Shown here: positions 54,801 through 63,635 of the stretch, in pieces | Layout of the letters: each line of letters opens with the position of its first letter | Numbering within the stretch: position 1 is the stretch's first letter | Source of the DNA: Ectobius pallidus | Taxonomy: Eukaryota > Arthropoda > Insecta > Blattodea > Ectobiidae | Assembly: GCA_964059195.1 (NCBI GenBank) | Contig: CAXKWD010000005.1 | Location: 92,083,882-92,147,881, forward strand | Reading direction: 5' to 3' | DNA: 64,000 nt | Translations under genes and position numbers: made by a program | Notes under the pieces: model-generated | The model's database searches: none | Seen by the model: only the letters and a program-made list of their open reading frames with translations | Told to the model about the DNA's origin: nothing

Positions 54801-56548
54801 TGTCGGCATGCTGACCACATGCCCCCAATCCTGCCGTCTGCCTGTGGTAGATGACGCAGCGGTCGGGTGGTAGGCCAAGTCCCTCCAGGGATGTAGAGCC
54901 ACGGAATTTATATTATTAGATTGCAAAGCCAGACAAAAAGAAAATAAAACCTTAGTTTATTAAACCAAACTGGCCTTTAAAATCCACTGTAGACTGCAAT
55001 GACGCATCATAGGCTAGACAATGTTCTGGGTTTGTGATGGTGGGTCAGGAGGGAGACAGTGTTAGCAAGCTTGTGAATCCCTGCAACTTATGTTCACCGC
55101 ATCGGTGCAATGCTGCTGCCAGTTGAATCCAATGTTGCCAGAGAGATATAGGTTTCCCGCGGCATCGAATATGTGGCCATTTTTAAGACTGGTGGGAATT
55201 TCAAATCAAACACTGGACTTTTTTATATTAATTTTGAGTATAAGACGCACCTGAATTGTAGAGGCAATTTTTTTAAGAAAAAAGTGCGTCTTATAGTCTG
55301 TAAAATAAGGTAGTTGAGATAGTAAGATCCATTCTGTTTAGTTGTATGTAATCTCTAAATATGCCATAACTAGAAAAAGTGCATATAAAAGTTTATCACG
55401 AGATCAGATTTGCAGGTGTAAGGGGGAAATTGAAAAGTCCACAATAGCTCCTCATGTATGGAATTCTGATCATGATTATAATCAAGCAAGTGGTCCTGCT
55501 TAAAAATGTTCATCACCTGATTCAAGTGACCACATGGGAAATACAGGAATCACCTTCAAAACTTCGACATCCCAGGGGAGGATGAATTAGGCCTAACTGT
55601 AAAACTCATTAAACTGCAGCAGCAACACCAGGTGGTACAAGAATGGAAGTTCGGTACTTGGACATAGCTGAGGATGAGAGGGAGTTCTTTCGAAAACTGA
55701 TTACTAGTAATAATAAATTATAATGATGAAGCGAATGATTTTGGAGATATTACATTATATATTTATGCACTCAGTGATGGGAAGTAATTGAGTAAAAGTA
55801 ATCGGATTACAGTAACAATTCCTCTTTTGATCCCATTTACTTGTAATCAATACTTTTTTTTAAATGTAATTTCTACTTGTAATTTACTTCTAGAAATAAA
55901 ACTGTAATTGTTACAATTTAGTAGTCGTTAGTGTTAGTATCATTCTCGCTTGCTATATTGTCATCATTACTGTTTTTGCAACTAATATCCAAATTAGAGT
56001 TAATATGAACAAAAAGTTACTCAATGTTTCAGAAAATATTCTCAATGACATAATTTTTTTGTTTTTTTTTTTGTTTGTTCATTAATAATTTGGGCTTGTG
56101 CTCAAAACGAACAAAAAAACAAGGAATTTTTAGGTACTGCCATTTTGTAAAGTAATTGTAATTTTACTGATTACTTTTTGAAAAAGTAATTTGTAATTGT
56201 AATTAAGTAAAATGTCTCTCAGGTAATTGTAATTCAGCCCAATTACTTTCTTTTTGTACTTTTCCCATCACTGTATGCACTGATAGTATTGTAGATGTTA
56301 CCAACAAATGTAAACTGCAGTAATTTAATAGAATGTTTACCTTTAGCTGCTGCTAGAAGAAGTGGCGTTACCTGCATCCTCCCACAAGGAGCATTTACAA
56401 CTTGAAATGCCAGACTCTCACTTTCTGACAGAAGTTTCTGAACATCTTCTATGGTGCCTGAATCTATTGCAGTCATTAATAATGCATTTTGTTTGCAAAC
56501 AAACTTATATGTTGATGATTCTTCATTCAGTGATGTTTTACGTGTCAT
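36530..56548 (-). CDS. TRPA-family cation channel, pyrexia/TRPA5-like (11 exons)
   Basis: Exons in transcript order: 56548-56341, 53173-53018, 50281-50110, 48616-48346, 48232-48011, 45647-45402, 43644-43549, 41686-41375, 39448-39164, 37368-37073, 36890-36530. They sum to 2625 bases: 874 residues plus TAG, with phases matching throughout. Residues 40-330 hold about seven ankyrin repeats (RTPLHNAAL, GRIPLHQAVKG, ATALHHAAA, PTVLHEAAQTG, CTPLHKAAYTG). S1 is near 396-418; S2-S4 are in 464-543; S5 near 560-580; pore helix MVMMMGEYEY near 596-605; S6 IIFFIFIVLSSIVLMNLMVG near 630-650, then the TRPA-like LAVSDIQ. A helical LHQLQMELAEIKKAL stretch near 790 may be a coiled coil. Family members sense heat, humidity or irritants at the plasma membrane. 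The repeat number excludes TRPA1 (about 14-17); painless and water witch are less likely, but I could not settle it. An upstream non-coding exon cannot be excluded. Confidence 0.9.
37073..37368 (-). CDS. TRPA gene, exon 10
   Basis: Acceptor CCTGCAG|GCATT, donor CTACAG|GTAATT, phase 2. Cytosolic helices after S6 (HVQRLLKQAEFITHLEKL). Confidence 0.9.
37374..39163. other. TRPA intron between exons 9 and 10
   Basis: AT-rich, with (CT)n/(CA)n runs at about 38929-38965. No gene or named repeat seen. Confidence 0.5.
39164..39448 (-). CDS. TRPA gene, exon 9
   Basis: Acceptor CAACAG|GTTTT, donor ACAG|GTAGGC. Encodes most of S5, the pore helix/filter (MMMGEYEY) and S6. Confidence 0.93.
39504..39612. 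mobile_element. 109-bp hairpin MITE
   Basis: CAGTGCCTTATTTTTTACTC faces its near-perfect complement at the right end. The arms run on into GTGGCCAGCCGG / CCGGCCGGCCAC. TA flanks both sides (39502-39503, 39613-39614). The loop is GC-rich. It begins 56 bp before the exon 9 acceptor. Confidence 0.85.
39840..40025. repeat. fragment of the composite repeat, unit plus CAGACA end
   Basis: ATACCAAGTTTCATTAAAAT and GACAGATGGACAGACATTTT match the right half of the repeat at 5868-7035. Confidence 0.7.
40605..40781 (-). mobile_element. tRNA-derived SINE with 14-bp target duplication
   Basis: Minus strand reads a tRNA head (GTGGGTGAGTCGGTAGCACG, box B CGGGTTCGATTCCCGG), then a short body. CCTTCACTTCATAT occurs at 40591-40604 and 40782-40795. 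High GC and little decay suggest a recent copy. Confidence 0.9.
40894..41253. mobile_element. inverted-repeat element carrying two facing tRNA-like sequences
   Basis: Arms of about 150 bp start ATGAGAATAT.. and TATAGGAG.. and mirror each other, including a tRNA-like sequence in each (minus at about 40922-40994, plus at 41154-41226). Centre about 40 bp. The ends are AT-rich and no clear duplication was found. Confidence 0.75.
41154..41226 (+). tRNA. tRNA-like sequence (pseudo-tRNA), anticodon position GAA
   Basis: Folds as a 73-base cloverleaf: acceptor stem with one mismatch, D stem GCTC/GAGC, anticodon stem TTGGC/GCCAA, T arm CTGGG-TTCAAGT-CCCAG. The anticodon loop GCGAATA has C instead of the invariant U at 33. 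The facing copy (40922-40994) has ACAAATA. It lies in a mobile inverted repeat, so it is probably not a working tRNA gene. Confidence 0.4.
41375..41686 (-). CDS. TRPA gene, exon 8
   Basis: Acceptor TTTACAG|ATAAC, donor AAAG|GTAAGA. Encodes S2 to the start of S5. Confidence 0.92.
41942..42625. repeat. composite SINE-like repeat, copy with one tandem unit
   Basis: Same left end (AATCAGGTAAACTGATGTAA), tRNA-like segment in minus orientation at 42190-42275, linker, one ~150-bp unit (ATTACTCCGGTACCGGTCAA) and a GACAGACA-like end as 5868-7035. Confidence 0.75.
42626..43548. other. TRPA intron 7-8 remainder
   Basis: AT-rich with a C10 homopolymer at 43491-43500. No gene seen. Confidence 0.4.
43549..43644 (-). 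CDS. TRPA gene, exon 7
   Basis: Acceptor TTTTCAG|AACAC, donor TTTTA|GTAAGT. 32 codons for the S1-S2 loop: Ser/Asp-rich, with an N-glycosylation sequon NAS. Confidence 0.85.
43645..45401. other. TRPA intron between exons 6 and 7
   Basis: AT-rich. The only named element is the R-A repeat fragment at 44640-44850. Confidence 0.45.
44640..44850 (-). repeat. dispersed repeat family R-A, copy 3 (partial)
   Basis: GCAAAAATTAAAAATCCGGC and the GACTGACAGACAAACACTTC end match 14380-14525. Confidence 0.7.
45402..45647 (-). CDS. TRPA gene, exon 6
   Basis: Acceptor CTCTCAG|GTGAC, donor AGCAG|GTAAGC. Pre-S1 helix HPLFETFLRFKWHRLR, typical of insect TRPA channels, and S1. Confidence 0.92.
45748..45787 (-). 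ncRNA. hammerhead-like motif in the left Penelope-like end
   Basis: Minus strand: GTAG, TTGAAGA, a strong hairpin (ACAGGC-GAAT-GGCCTGT), GAAAC, GC, GTC, CTAC. GTAG/CTAC gives stem I, and the order fits a type I hammerhead with a tiny stem III. One core base departs (U for C3). The right copy has GCAATGCATCC here, so its core is lost. Confidence 0.4.
45966..46652 (-). CDS. Penelope-like GIY-YIG endonuclease part, left copy
   Basis: The frame is open from the palindrome centre to the stop at 45966 (about 228 codons); first ATG-type start at 46412. It begins with HRLTNIPLS, a motif near the end of Penelope reverse transcriptases. Then comes the GIY-YIG nuclease: GIYQFNCNDCDKVYVGKTKR, with a catalytic arginine region KLEVRTKEHL, then DKSAVAAHFWNDGH and the glutamate-bearing WERIFIHKRGD. 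Cys pair NCNDCDK is usual for this family. Reverse transcriptase core missing. Confidence 0.85.
   Translation of the reverse strand, partial: SLTHRLTNIPLSKSEYDLEYNTIISTAEHNGFSRELIEKKIKKCKKQKLTRDITTLKPVEENRKYKKITYHPWADNKFRKVFKKYGITTAPVNRYSLRNLLKSTNLENPHHSKKSGIYQFNCNDCDKVYVGKTKRKLEVRTKEHLRHTKFGNTDKSAVAAHFWNDGHEIIREPELLKCVRGHRELSIWERIFIHKRGDRLMNFDIPTNDDLISRFIPRPREGSTTVEV
46655..47341 (+). CDS. Penelope-like GIY-YIG endonuclease part, right copy
   Basis: Mirror image of the left copy with no difference in translation; stop at 47339-47341. The two cannot be expressed from a common promoter. Each lacks its own reverse transcriptase. Confidence 0.85.
   Translation, partial: SLTHRLTNIPLSKSEYDLEYNTIISTAEHNGFSRELIEKKIKKCKKQKLTRDITTLKPVEENRKYKKITYHPWADNKFRKVFKKYGITTAPVNRYSLRNLLKSTNLENPHHSKKSGIYQFNCNDCDKVYVGKTKRKLEVRTKEHLRHTKFGNTDKSAVAAHFWNDGHEIIREPELLKCVRGHRELSIWERIFIHKRGDRLMNFDIPTNDDLISRFIPRPREGSTTVEV
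48011..48232 (-). CDS. TRPA gene, exon 5
   Basis: Acceptor GATTTAG|GATGG, donor CATG|GTAAGT. Last clear ankyrin repeat (CTPLHKAAYTG), then the linker toward the membrane domain. Confidence 0.9.
48346..48616 (-). CDS. TRPA gene, exon 4
   Basis: Acceptor CTTCCAG|TTACG, donor ATAGG|GTACGT. Ankyrin repeats SGATALHHAAALC and EPTVLHEAAQTG. Confidence 0.9.
48617..49712. other. TRPA intron between exons 3 and 4, left part
   Basis: AT-rich with an (AAATT)n run at about 48710-48729 and a G-run near 49131. No gene seen. Confidence 0.45.
49713..50076. mobile_element. non-autonomous hAT-type element
   Basis: Inverted ends CAGGGGCGTATCCA and complement of GAATACGCCCCTG. Perfect 8-bp duplication ATTAACTG at 49705-49712 and 50077-50084. 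Ends only 25 bp from the exon 3 donor side (50110). Confidence 0.88.
50110..50281 (-). CDS. TRPA gene, exon 3
   Basis: Acceptor CTTCCAG|AATGC (alternative 13 bases upstream at 50294), donor AATAA|GTAAGT. Ankyrin repeats WGRIPLHQAVKG and KGTTPLLLAG. Confidence 0.85.
50330..51405 (-). pseudogene. decayed Penelope-like element
   Basis: Minus strand: TEIPCHCGAVYVRQTSCTIE matches the GIY-YIG start region. After a frame change it continues RCIEHMHCIRLGYQNKSAVV, matching the RCKEH..KSAVAEH motif. Stops and frameshifts break it; the nuclease part is about 50600-50850. A different, older family than 45700-47565. Confidence 0.65.
51406..52895. other. TRPA intron between exons 2 and 3
   Basis: AT-rich, no gene or named repeat seen. 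Confidence 0.45.
53018..53173 (-). CDS. TRPA gene, exon 2
   Basis: Acceptor TTTACAG|GAAGA; donor GAGA|GTGGTT, a weak site chosen because it joins in phase to the WGRIPLH repeat of exon 3. An alternative donor lies at 52935/52934 (see findings). Ankyrin repeat VGRTPLHNAALIG. Confidence 0.8.
53560..53645 (-). repeat. tRNA-derived SINE fragment
   Basis: Minus strand: ATGGTAGCTCAATGGTAGAG, a clear box A/D-arm region, followed by a weak box B (GATCCTGGTCCAAC). Confidence 0.5.
53975..54310. mobile_element. small foldback element
   Basis: TATTATATTTTGTAGAGGAA at the left faces the complement of TTCCTCTGCAGAATATAGTA at the right, and CTGATACCAAGACC faces GGTCTCAGCATCAG. About 330 bp, non-coding. 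Confidence 0.6.
54498..55313. mobile_element. inverted-repeat DNA element with a nested SINE
   Basis: Left CTACCGTATTTTATAGACTA and right complement of TAGTCTGTAAAATAAGGTAG, each followed inward by TAAGACGCAC. No transposase. 54603-54910 is a later SINE insertion. No clear target duplication for the outer element. Confidence 0.75.
54603..54910 (+). mobile_element. tRNA-derived SINE (family S1) with 14-bp target duplication
   Basis: Head TGGTTAGCGTAGCTGACTAC, box B GGGTTCGATCCCC, body with CGGTCGTGAAAACCACCATT and CCCCCAATCCTGCCGTCTGC. TATTATTAGATTGC flanks at 54589-54602 and 54911-54924. The best-preserved S1 copy here. Confidence 0.92.
55772..56273. mobile_element. hAT-type MITE, family H1, copy 1
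   Basis: Ends CAGTGATGGGAAGTAATTG and complement of TACTTTTCCCATCACTG. Perfect 8-bp duplication TATGCACT at 55764-55771 and 56274-56281. Rich in TGTAATTACTT-type blocks. Lies 60 bp downstream of TRPA exon 1. Confidence 0.9.
56341..56548 (-). CDS. TRPA gene, exon 1
   Basis: ATG at 56548-56546 (MTRKTSLNEES); a TTG-initiated extension three codons upstream is not needed. Donor AAAG|GTAAAC, phase 1. Encodes residues 1-69, including the first ankyrin-like piece (VTPLLLAAAKG). Confidence 0.8.
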
Positions 56549-56557
56549 TTTAAACAA

Positions 56558-57087
56558 TTTTTTTACATTAAAACGTAAATTGTTTCACTCAATATACCAA
56601 AATAAAAATTTAATGATTTCCTTGGAAAATATTCTTATTTTTTTGTTTTCCAACAACTGCTTCTTATTTTTGTCCTATCTAATGCTGTACTGAACCAACT
56701 CATATGAATATTTCTTGACATATCCTGTTTACCAAAACCCATGCGTAGTAAGAAGCTACCTCATTTCCTAATGTGTCCTCTGTAATACACAGGATATACA
56801 CTGCAGCCATTTCCTGATTTATTAATTTGCGTTAGCCTTATCAAGGTGAAAGGATGTGGTTAAGTAAGGATACATGATAAAGCTAAAACACTCGATAACT
56901 TACTAATAACTAAAGGGATTTTATTCAAGGTGTGACCATGGGAACAGTAATTCTAGCTCAGAAAGAGAAAAAAAGTGAGATTTGCATCATTAAGTCATCT
57001 GTGGTTATTTAGCATGACCACATTAGGATAAGTAATCTGAAGGTTTGAAATAAATTTATCAGAAACTGTGATAAACCCAAGGTTCAT
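56558..57087. other. 5' flank of the TRPA gene
   Basis: AT-rich; promoter or 5' UTR exons may lie here or further up. No TATA box with a matching initiator was identified. Confidence 0.35.
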
Positions 57088-57916
57088 TGCTAGATTATAA
57101 ATAATAATAATAAATAAATTTAGCCTACAATACATCCCCTAAGGGCCAAGGCCTCCTGTATTCACAGGGAATTGCTCTTTGTTTTGCTCCTTAAGTGAGC
57201 AAGTCTTAAGGAGCTACACGAATTTGTTCCCTTTCTTTGTTGCACTGAACACTGTCTCACTATTCACTGCCTGTCTTGGTTGGATGCGGGTGGTTGCAAT
57301 TCACTCTTTGTGTGTCCGTCTTTTAGTGCTTGATGAGTCCTCCCCGAGTCTGTCACTGATGCTGGTGGCCCAAGAGTCTCCACACCTCTCTATCCTTTGC
57401 TATTCTTGACCATTGTCCTCCTGCTACGCTTGTGAAGTGATCTGCCCATCTTGTTTTCTGTCGACCCACATTCCTCCATCCAGTTCTTGGGTCCCACATG
57501 GTGACTCTGTGTGCCCATCTCTGGTGGTTCATCCGTGCCACATGGCCGCCCCATCTCCACTTTTGGTTCATTGCTACTTTTACTATGTCAGTCATACCCG
57601 TACGTCTGCGAAGGTCATCATTTCTGATCCTCTCTCTCAAAGATATATGTAAGATTTTCCTCTCCATCCTTCGTTGACATACCCTGAGTGTTAATTTTTG
57701 TCTTTCAGTCATGGACCATGTCTGACATCCATACAGAAGAGCTGGGAAGATGCATTTCTCGAGGATCTCTATCTTAATGCTTGTTTTCTGTCTCTTGTCC
57801 AACAAAATGAATTTGAGGGACCAGAACTTCCTCCATGCTAGGCCTATTCTTCGTTTTATTTCCGCTTCGGTATTTGGGTGTGTGGAGATGGATTGTCCTA
57901 GGTATGTGTATTGCAC
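57088..57916 (-). mobile_element. 5'-truncated RTE-like non-LTR retrotransposon
   Basis: Minus-strand ORF 57916-57353 (187 codons, stop intact). It reads the C-terminal part of an RTE-type reverse transcriptase protein: YLGQSISTHPNTEAEIKRRI, ALLYGCQTW, RRRTGMTDIVK, and WRWGGHVARMNHQRWAHRV. A short 3' region ends in an AAT-type repeat near 57095. No reverse transcriptase core (YADD) remains. Confidence 0.8.
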
Positions 57917-59689
57917 AACATATTAAATAAATGAAGGTTATTTGACTCTGTGAAGATGTAATCCTAAGAAACTTTTGAAAATCTGTACTTTAAAAGAAAG
58001 TAATATTGGGATTTAAGGAAGCCCCTGTGATTGCTTGAATCACTGTACCAACATTTAGATTAAGACAATGGGTTAAAACAGTAAATAAGTATAGCCTATA
58101 CATAAATTTACAAGGTAATAAATACAATATAGTTGCAATTTGGTCAATTGTTGTTAGCTTTTATAATGCAAATGCCAAAGAAATCATATCATCTCTTGAT
58201 GGACAGTTATTCATTTTAAGCACCAAAAAATAAGTACCGGTAGCAGATTCAATCAGCCATGAAACGGTATCTTTATATTCTAAATAAATGCAATTAACAA
58301 TTCCAGGTTCGGACAGCCATGAAATTGTTACCTTGTAACATCTCTTTTTTGAAATATTTTACTGTAAATTTAGTGCTATAGCAGGAAAAACCGAGTATGA
58401 TATACATTCAACTAATTTTTTTGGAATTCATATATTAACTCCACACTCATTCCCAAAACAAAATCACTTGTATTGTAAACAACTGTTTTTAAAAAGTGCA
58501 TATGTAAGGGGCTAGTGGATATTTCACTAATATGTGCATGTATATGCATGTATTTTACTTTTTCCAGTTTTAAGGATAAAATGAAAATGCTACCATGTAA
58601 CAATTATTTCCAGAAAGCCTAAGAACAAATGCCAAAAGAAATATCCAGGAAACAATTTTTTCTTAAACATTGAATTGGTGGAAATTAGTTCTCTGCTCAA
58701 GTGTGTGAAAAACATCTAAGTTTAATTTATCTTCATTATTATTTTGTCATCTCTTTCCTTCTCTTAGTTTAACCTCTTCCATCGTAGGAATGTTTAAGCG
58801 GCCCATGCCACCCAGGCCTTAAAGGATGGTGACCTGTCTGGATTGGTGAAACCCAATACCGAGACCACCTCCAAGACAACACAAACACGTAGGACGAGAC
58901 AACAGTCACACACACTCATGTCAAACAATTATGATTTCCAAAAATTAAAAAATCAGTACCACTTTGTAATGTAAGATTTTTAAAAATGTAATTAACATTA
59001 TAATAGGCAACCACCTGCATGCCAGTGTATAGTCTTGCTGTGACCAAGGGATCAAGTTCGAATCTTAGCGAAGAAAAAGCTGTATTTGTGGTAGACAAGA
59101 TTGGGATATTTAGGAATTTCTTGGGTTCTTTTGTTTACCAAATTTCATTTCACAAACATTCTTTACCATCCTGTCCTATAATTTCTTACCGGTACCTTAG
59201 TTTCATTGTTTGTTCTTGTTTAATTTGTTTATTTGTCCGTTTAGTAACCATTTTATGAAAACAAATGTGACCATCAGGGATGCTTGTGAATCCCATGCTC
59301 ATTTTGCTCATGGGGTCTGTAGTCAGTGTAAAAGATTTTTTTTTTTTTTTTTCAAACTTGGGAAAGTTGAAACCAAGAATCCAGCACTAGTGTTTCTTTG
59401 GGTCACAACCAGAGTGTAGCAAGGTGAGTCGGAAAAGAAAATTCATGGCTTATTTTGTGAATGACAAAGCCTGTTTTCAGTTCTGCCCTGTGACTAAGCG
59501 TGAATTAGAGAAGTCATTCTCTTCATAAAAAAATATTTTAAGAGACAGAGGGAAATATCTCCTCATTGAAAATGTTGAGAAATATTTAATTATTCTTTGC
59601 AATAAGAACAAGTGAGAGATGGTAATGAACTGATGTAGTTATGTTGAATTTTGAAATTTGGTGTGCATGAATGATTAATTCTTGTTTAT
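57917..59689. other. AT-rich intergenic, no gene seen
   Basis: A block at about 58735-58910 is less AT-rich and may be an old repeat; a T-run lies at 59337-59352. No coding signal. Confidence 0.4.
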
Positions 59690-59884
59690 TGGTTATTTCA
59701 TCCACTTGATCATTACAAAAATGATATGGGACACATCATAATAAAGGAATATACAAGAAAATTAAGATACAATATAATTAAAATGCACAACAATTAAATA
59801 CAACACAAATTAATCACACTAAAAACAATATTAACCCTAAACCATGGACATGTGGTCAATTTGACTGAAGCAAAAACGTAAACT

Positions 59885-60805
59885 GCGTGTTTTTGTTTGG
59901 ATATCATCTTCACGAGTGTGTTATTTACACTATCTTCCCTGTACATATTAAGCAGTTATCACTAAAATTGAGTTCAATCTGCTTTTTCATAAAATCATTG
60001 AGGGAAGTTGTAGATGTTCATGTTTTGAAAATTGTATACTTTTCATATTTCCATTCAATAATGTCATATGGCATTCTAAGTTGGGGCAGTTCAAGAGATG
60101 TTTTAACGATATTCAGATTACAAAAAAGAGCAATGAGATCTATTGTTAGAATATCATCCTCAACCAGTTGCAAACCATATTTCAAAACTCTGAAAATACT
60201 ACCATTTCCATGTGTGTACATATATGAGGTCCTCTGTCATATCAAATCGACTCATTCTAAATTCAAAACAAATCTACAGAAACACTCATATAATACAAGG
60301 AACAAAACAGATCTATGTATCTTGGCCCACAATACCTCCCTATTTGAAAAAAGTTTTGAACACAATGGAACTCACTTTTACAACAGACTCCCTAATTACA
60401 TAAAATCTATAAACTCAATCAAAAGATTTAAATCAACCCTAAAAAATTATCTAATGCAAGGATGCTACTATTCAATAGAAGAATATTTATCTGAACCATA
60501 GGCACGGCGCATCTTTTGCTACTCCTAACTAAGCATATAGTAGTACTGAGTTTTATCAGTAGTGACCTGTACATAATTTTATCATTTTACCAGTTTGTTA
60601 ATTTGTCTTGTAGGTTAAGGTATTCTTAAATCAGTTCATTATTTAAGATTCATAGTTTATAGTTTATAGTTCATAGTCTAAGATTCTCTGTATTACTGTT
60701 CTAGTGTTAATTTCTATCTTAGGTTTAAGCTGACGAATCCTACATTGATGTAAATTGATTATACGGATGAATAAAGTATCTTATCTTATCTTATCTTATC
60801 TTAAG
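59885..60805 (+). mobile_element. 5'-truncated non-LTR retrotransposon with (CTTAT)n tail
   Basis: ORF 59887-60501 (204 codons) reads the region after the reverse transcriptase palm (LSLKLSSICFFIKSLREVVD, YFHSIMSYGILSWGSS), similar in plan to the C end of the LINE nested in BEL pol. A ~280-bp 3' UTR ends in CTTAT repeats at about 60778-60803. Same broad group, different family. Confidence 0.8.
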
Positions 60806-61535
60806 ATCCCTTACCACCTTATATACATCATTTACCTATCAGAGTTTGTGGAGCCATGCTAAAAATCATTTTATTTTTTTAACATTCAAATTGACCGCAC
60901 CTCCATGAATACATGAGCTTTTTCAGCAGCTGTTGCATGCTTATCAGCCCTGTAGACCGGGCATTTACTCTAGTGTACCTGCTCTTTCTAAATGATCGTA
61001 CTATTTTTCAAAATAAATGAAGTAATGTGTTGAAATACGCCCTCTAAAAGCCTACCTCATGGGCTTTTTTTGCTACACTGGAGAAATACCCGTTCATTGT
61101 CATGAAGTACATTAACATCCAACAACTATTTTCTAAGAACTTGTACGACAGTTTGGTGTCAGGTTGTGAAATTTATAGACGCTAAATGCATTGAATAGGG
61201 CATTTCATCTTCAGAATATTAAAAAATACAACTTTTTGTTATTTTTCTTTTTTTTTTCTCCAGTGGTTTGCTTTTTTAGAGCTTTCATGTATTTATTGCA
61301 TTCAGTATTACTAAGGACATCTGCAAAATGATCTGCCTACAGTGTTAAGTACTATAATTTCTGTATTAATAATTTTGACATTGCACAAGGCCAGTGACAA
61401 ACATGTTTCCATCTGAGAATTGCAAGAGGCACATGATGTACCAATGTACCATCTGTAGAATTCTCGGTATCGCTATGGAAGGGACGGTAAGGGAGAATTA
61501 AAACTTGAAGAAAAGAATGTTTTGTTGCTTATGTA
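60806..61535. other. AT-rich intergenic, no gene seen
   Basis: No coding signal or named repeat. Confidence 0.4.
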
Positions 61536-62255
61536 CAGTCGATCAAATAAAAAACATCGGGCGATATTTGATTAAGTATCACGAACGAGCGTATGCGCAT
61601 GTACAGGAAGACTTAAGGTTAGGTTCACACCTGCCTCTTGTCTCTCCATGTATTTTCTTGATTATTTAGTCAGTTTTGTTCCAAAACGAACATGTATAGA
61701 AGGCTGTGGCTATATGTCTCACATCCGCCATATTCTTGGTTGCAAATTCTCATAATATTAATAATTAATAAATTCGCAAGGAATATGTTTATTCAAGAAG
61801 CATTTTTTAAAGATTTTATTTTATAATACCGGTACTTGTAGTGCAAAATCAATAACTTACGTTCAACTTCTGCAACCAATCTAGCATCGAAATACGCAGC
61901 CGGCCAGATCCACGTTTCCTATGAAAACTTCCGGTCGCATTATAGTGAAGTACCCACCTCTTAGCTGCTCTTTAACAAATATGGAACCTAACTACACTTT
62001 CTCTCAAGCTAGCATTCGTATGTGGCGCGATGACAAAAGCAAAATGTATTATGACAATACATTAAGTTGAATATCGTGTATTGCGCTTTCCGCGTTTTTC
62101 ATTTTTCCCTCGTTCATTTTTTCCCTCCTGTCGCATAGCCTCATATGTTCCGAAAATGACCTGCATTTTATGTTTTTTATAGGAAACTTGTGAACTAATG
62201 CGTTAAAACTTTAATTTCAACTGCATACGAGTCCCGATGTTTATTTGACCGACTG
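61536..62255. mobile_element. 720-bp TA-inserting inverted-repeat element
   Basis: Ends CAGTCGATCAAATAAAAAAC and complement of GTTTATTTGACCGACTG, with CATCGGG/CCCGATG matching too. TA lies on each side (61534-61535, 62256-62257). No transposase frame. Confidence 0.8.
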
Positions 62256-62649
62256 TACACCACTAAGAAAAGGAAAACGATAAGCCGGCATGTTTGGAGT
62301 GCACAAGGAAAATTTGCAGTGTATGTATTGAGGCAGAATAACTGTATGTCTCGTTTCTAAGGGGGGGGAAGGTGTAAGTTAAGGTACTGCAATTTTGAAC
62401 CCAATCACATATTATGACGAATTGTAATTAATATCTAGTTGGAAGTCATGTGAGTGACTATGATTAATACGTTTTTGTGTTAATTACGTATTCATTTAAA
62501 AAATATTAATACATCTTCAAGGCAGTGCATTGCATTGCGTTTATGATGCAATGATTCAATTGTGTGCCCTAAAACCCCCTTAAAATGATGGTGTAAAAAT
62601 AATGCTTTGTTAATTAAACATTTACAAGTCAATTTGCTTGAATAATAAA

Positions 62650-63635
62650 TAGGGATGAGTCGATACCAGATTTTCTCGATACCGATACATGATTTTTTCA
62701 TTGATACTCTATACCGTCAACATTTCCAGTTTCATTAATAGGTACATTAAAAATTAAAAGTTGAGAGTACTGTGTAATACCCAGTGATGGGAAAAGTACA
62801 AAAGAAAGTAATTGGGCTGAATTACAATTACCTGAAAGACATTTGCTTAATTATAATTACAAATTACTTTTTCAAAAAGTAATCAGTAAAATTACAATTA
62901 CATTTACAATTACTTTACAAAATGGCAGTACCTAAAAATTCCTTGTTTTTGGTTTTGGACATAAGCCCAAATTGTTAATGGACAAACAAAAAAACATATC
63001 AATGAGAATATTTTCAGAAACATTGAGTAACTTTTTGTTAGTATTAACTCTAATTTGGATATTAGTTGCAAAAACAGTAATGATGATATAGGAAGCGAGA
63101 ATGATACTACTACTAACGACTACTAAATTGTAACAATTACAATTACATTTTTTTTTAAAGTATTGATTACAAGTAAATGGGACCAAAAAAGGAATTGTTA
63201 CTGTAATCCGATTACTTTTACTCAATTACTTCCCGTCACTGGTAATACCAACTAAATTAATTAAGTGTGCATATTTAATGAGACAAAATTTAATATCATC
63301 AGTAGCCTATAATTATTTTTAAACTCTACATTAAAACTAAACATTTGAGAGGAAACGAAATAATTAAGAATCTCTTCTGCTTGGATTTTAAAAGTCGGAA
63401 AGTATTCATTTATGACTAGACAAAAGTCACAGAGTGGTTTTCTCCATTTCATGGAGAAATAGAAGTATTTACTATATTTAGTAGACTACTAAAAGCAGAA
63501 AGAGATACCTCATTTCCTTAAATTGCAGAATTACCGAAGTATCAAAAAAGTACTGTGTGAGTTTTCTGAAGTATCGCTCGATGCCGATACCATGCGAGTA
63601 TGGAGAGTATCGAAAGTATTGAGGATCCATCCCTA
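62650..63635. mobile_element. hAT-type element, family H2, hosting an H1 insertion
   Basis: Ends TAGGGATG and CATCCCTA with perfect 8-bp duplication ATAATAAA at 62642-62649 and 63636-63643. Subterminal CGATACC / GGTATCG blocks mirror loosely. 62782-63241 is a later H1 insertion. Host part about 526 bp, no transposase. Confidence 0.85.
62782..63241. mobile_element. hAT-type MITE, family H1, copy 2 (inverted, nested)
   Basis: Same family as 55772-56273 in reverse orientation: CAGTGATGGGAAAAGTA at the left, TACTTCCCGTCACTG at the right. Perfect 8-bp duplication GTAATACC at 62774-62781 and 63242-63249. Confidence 0.9.
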
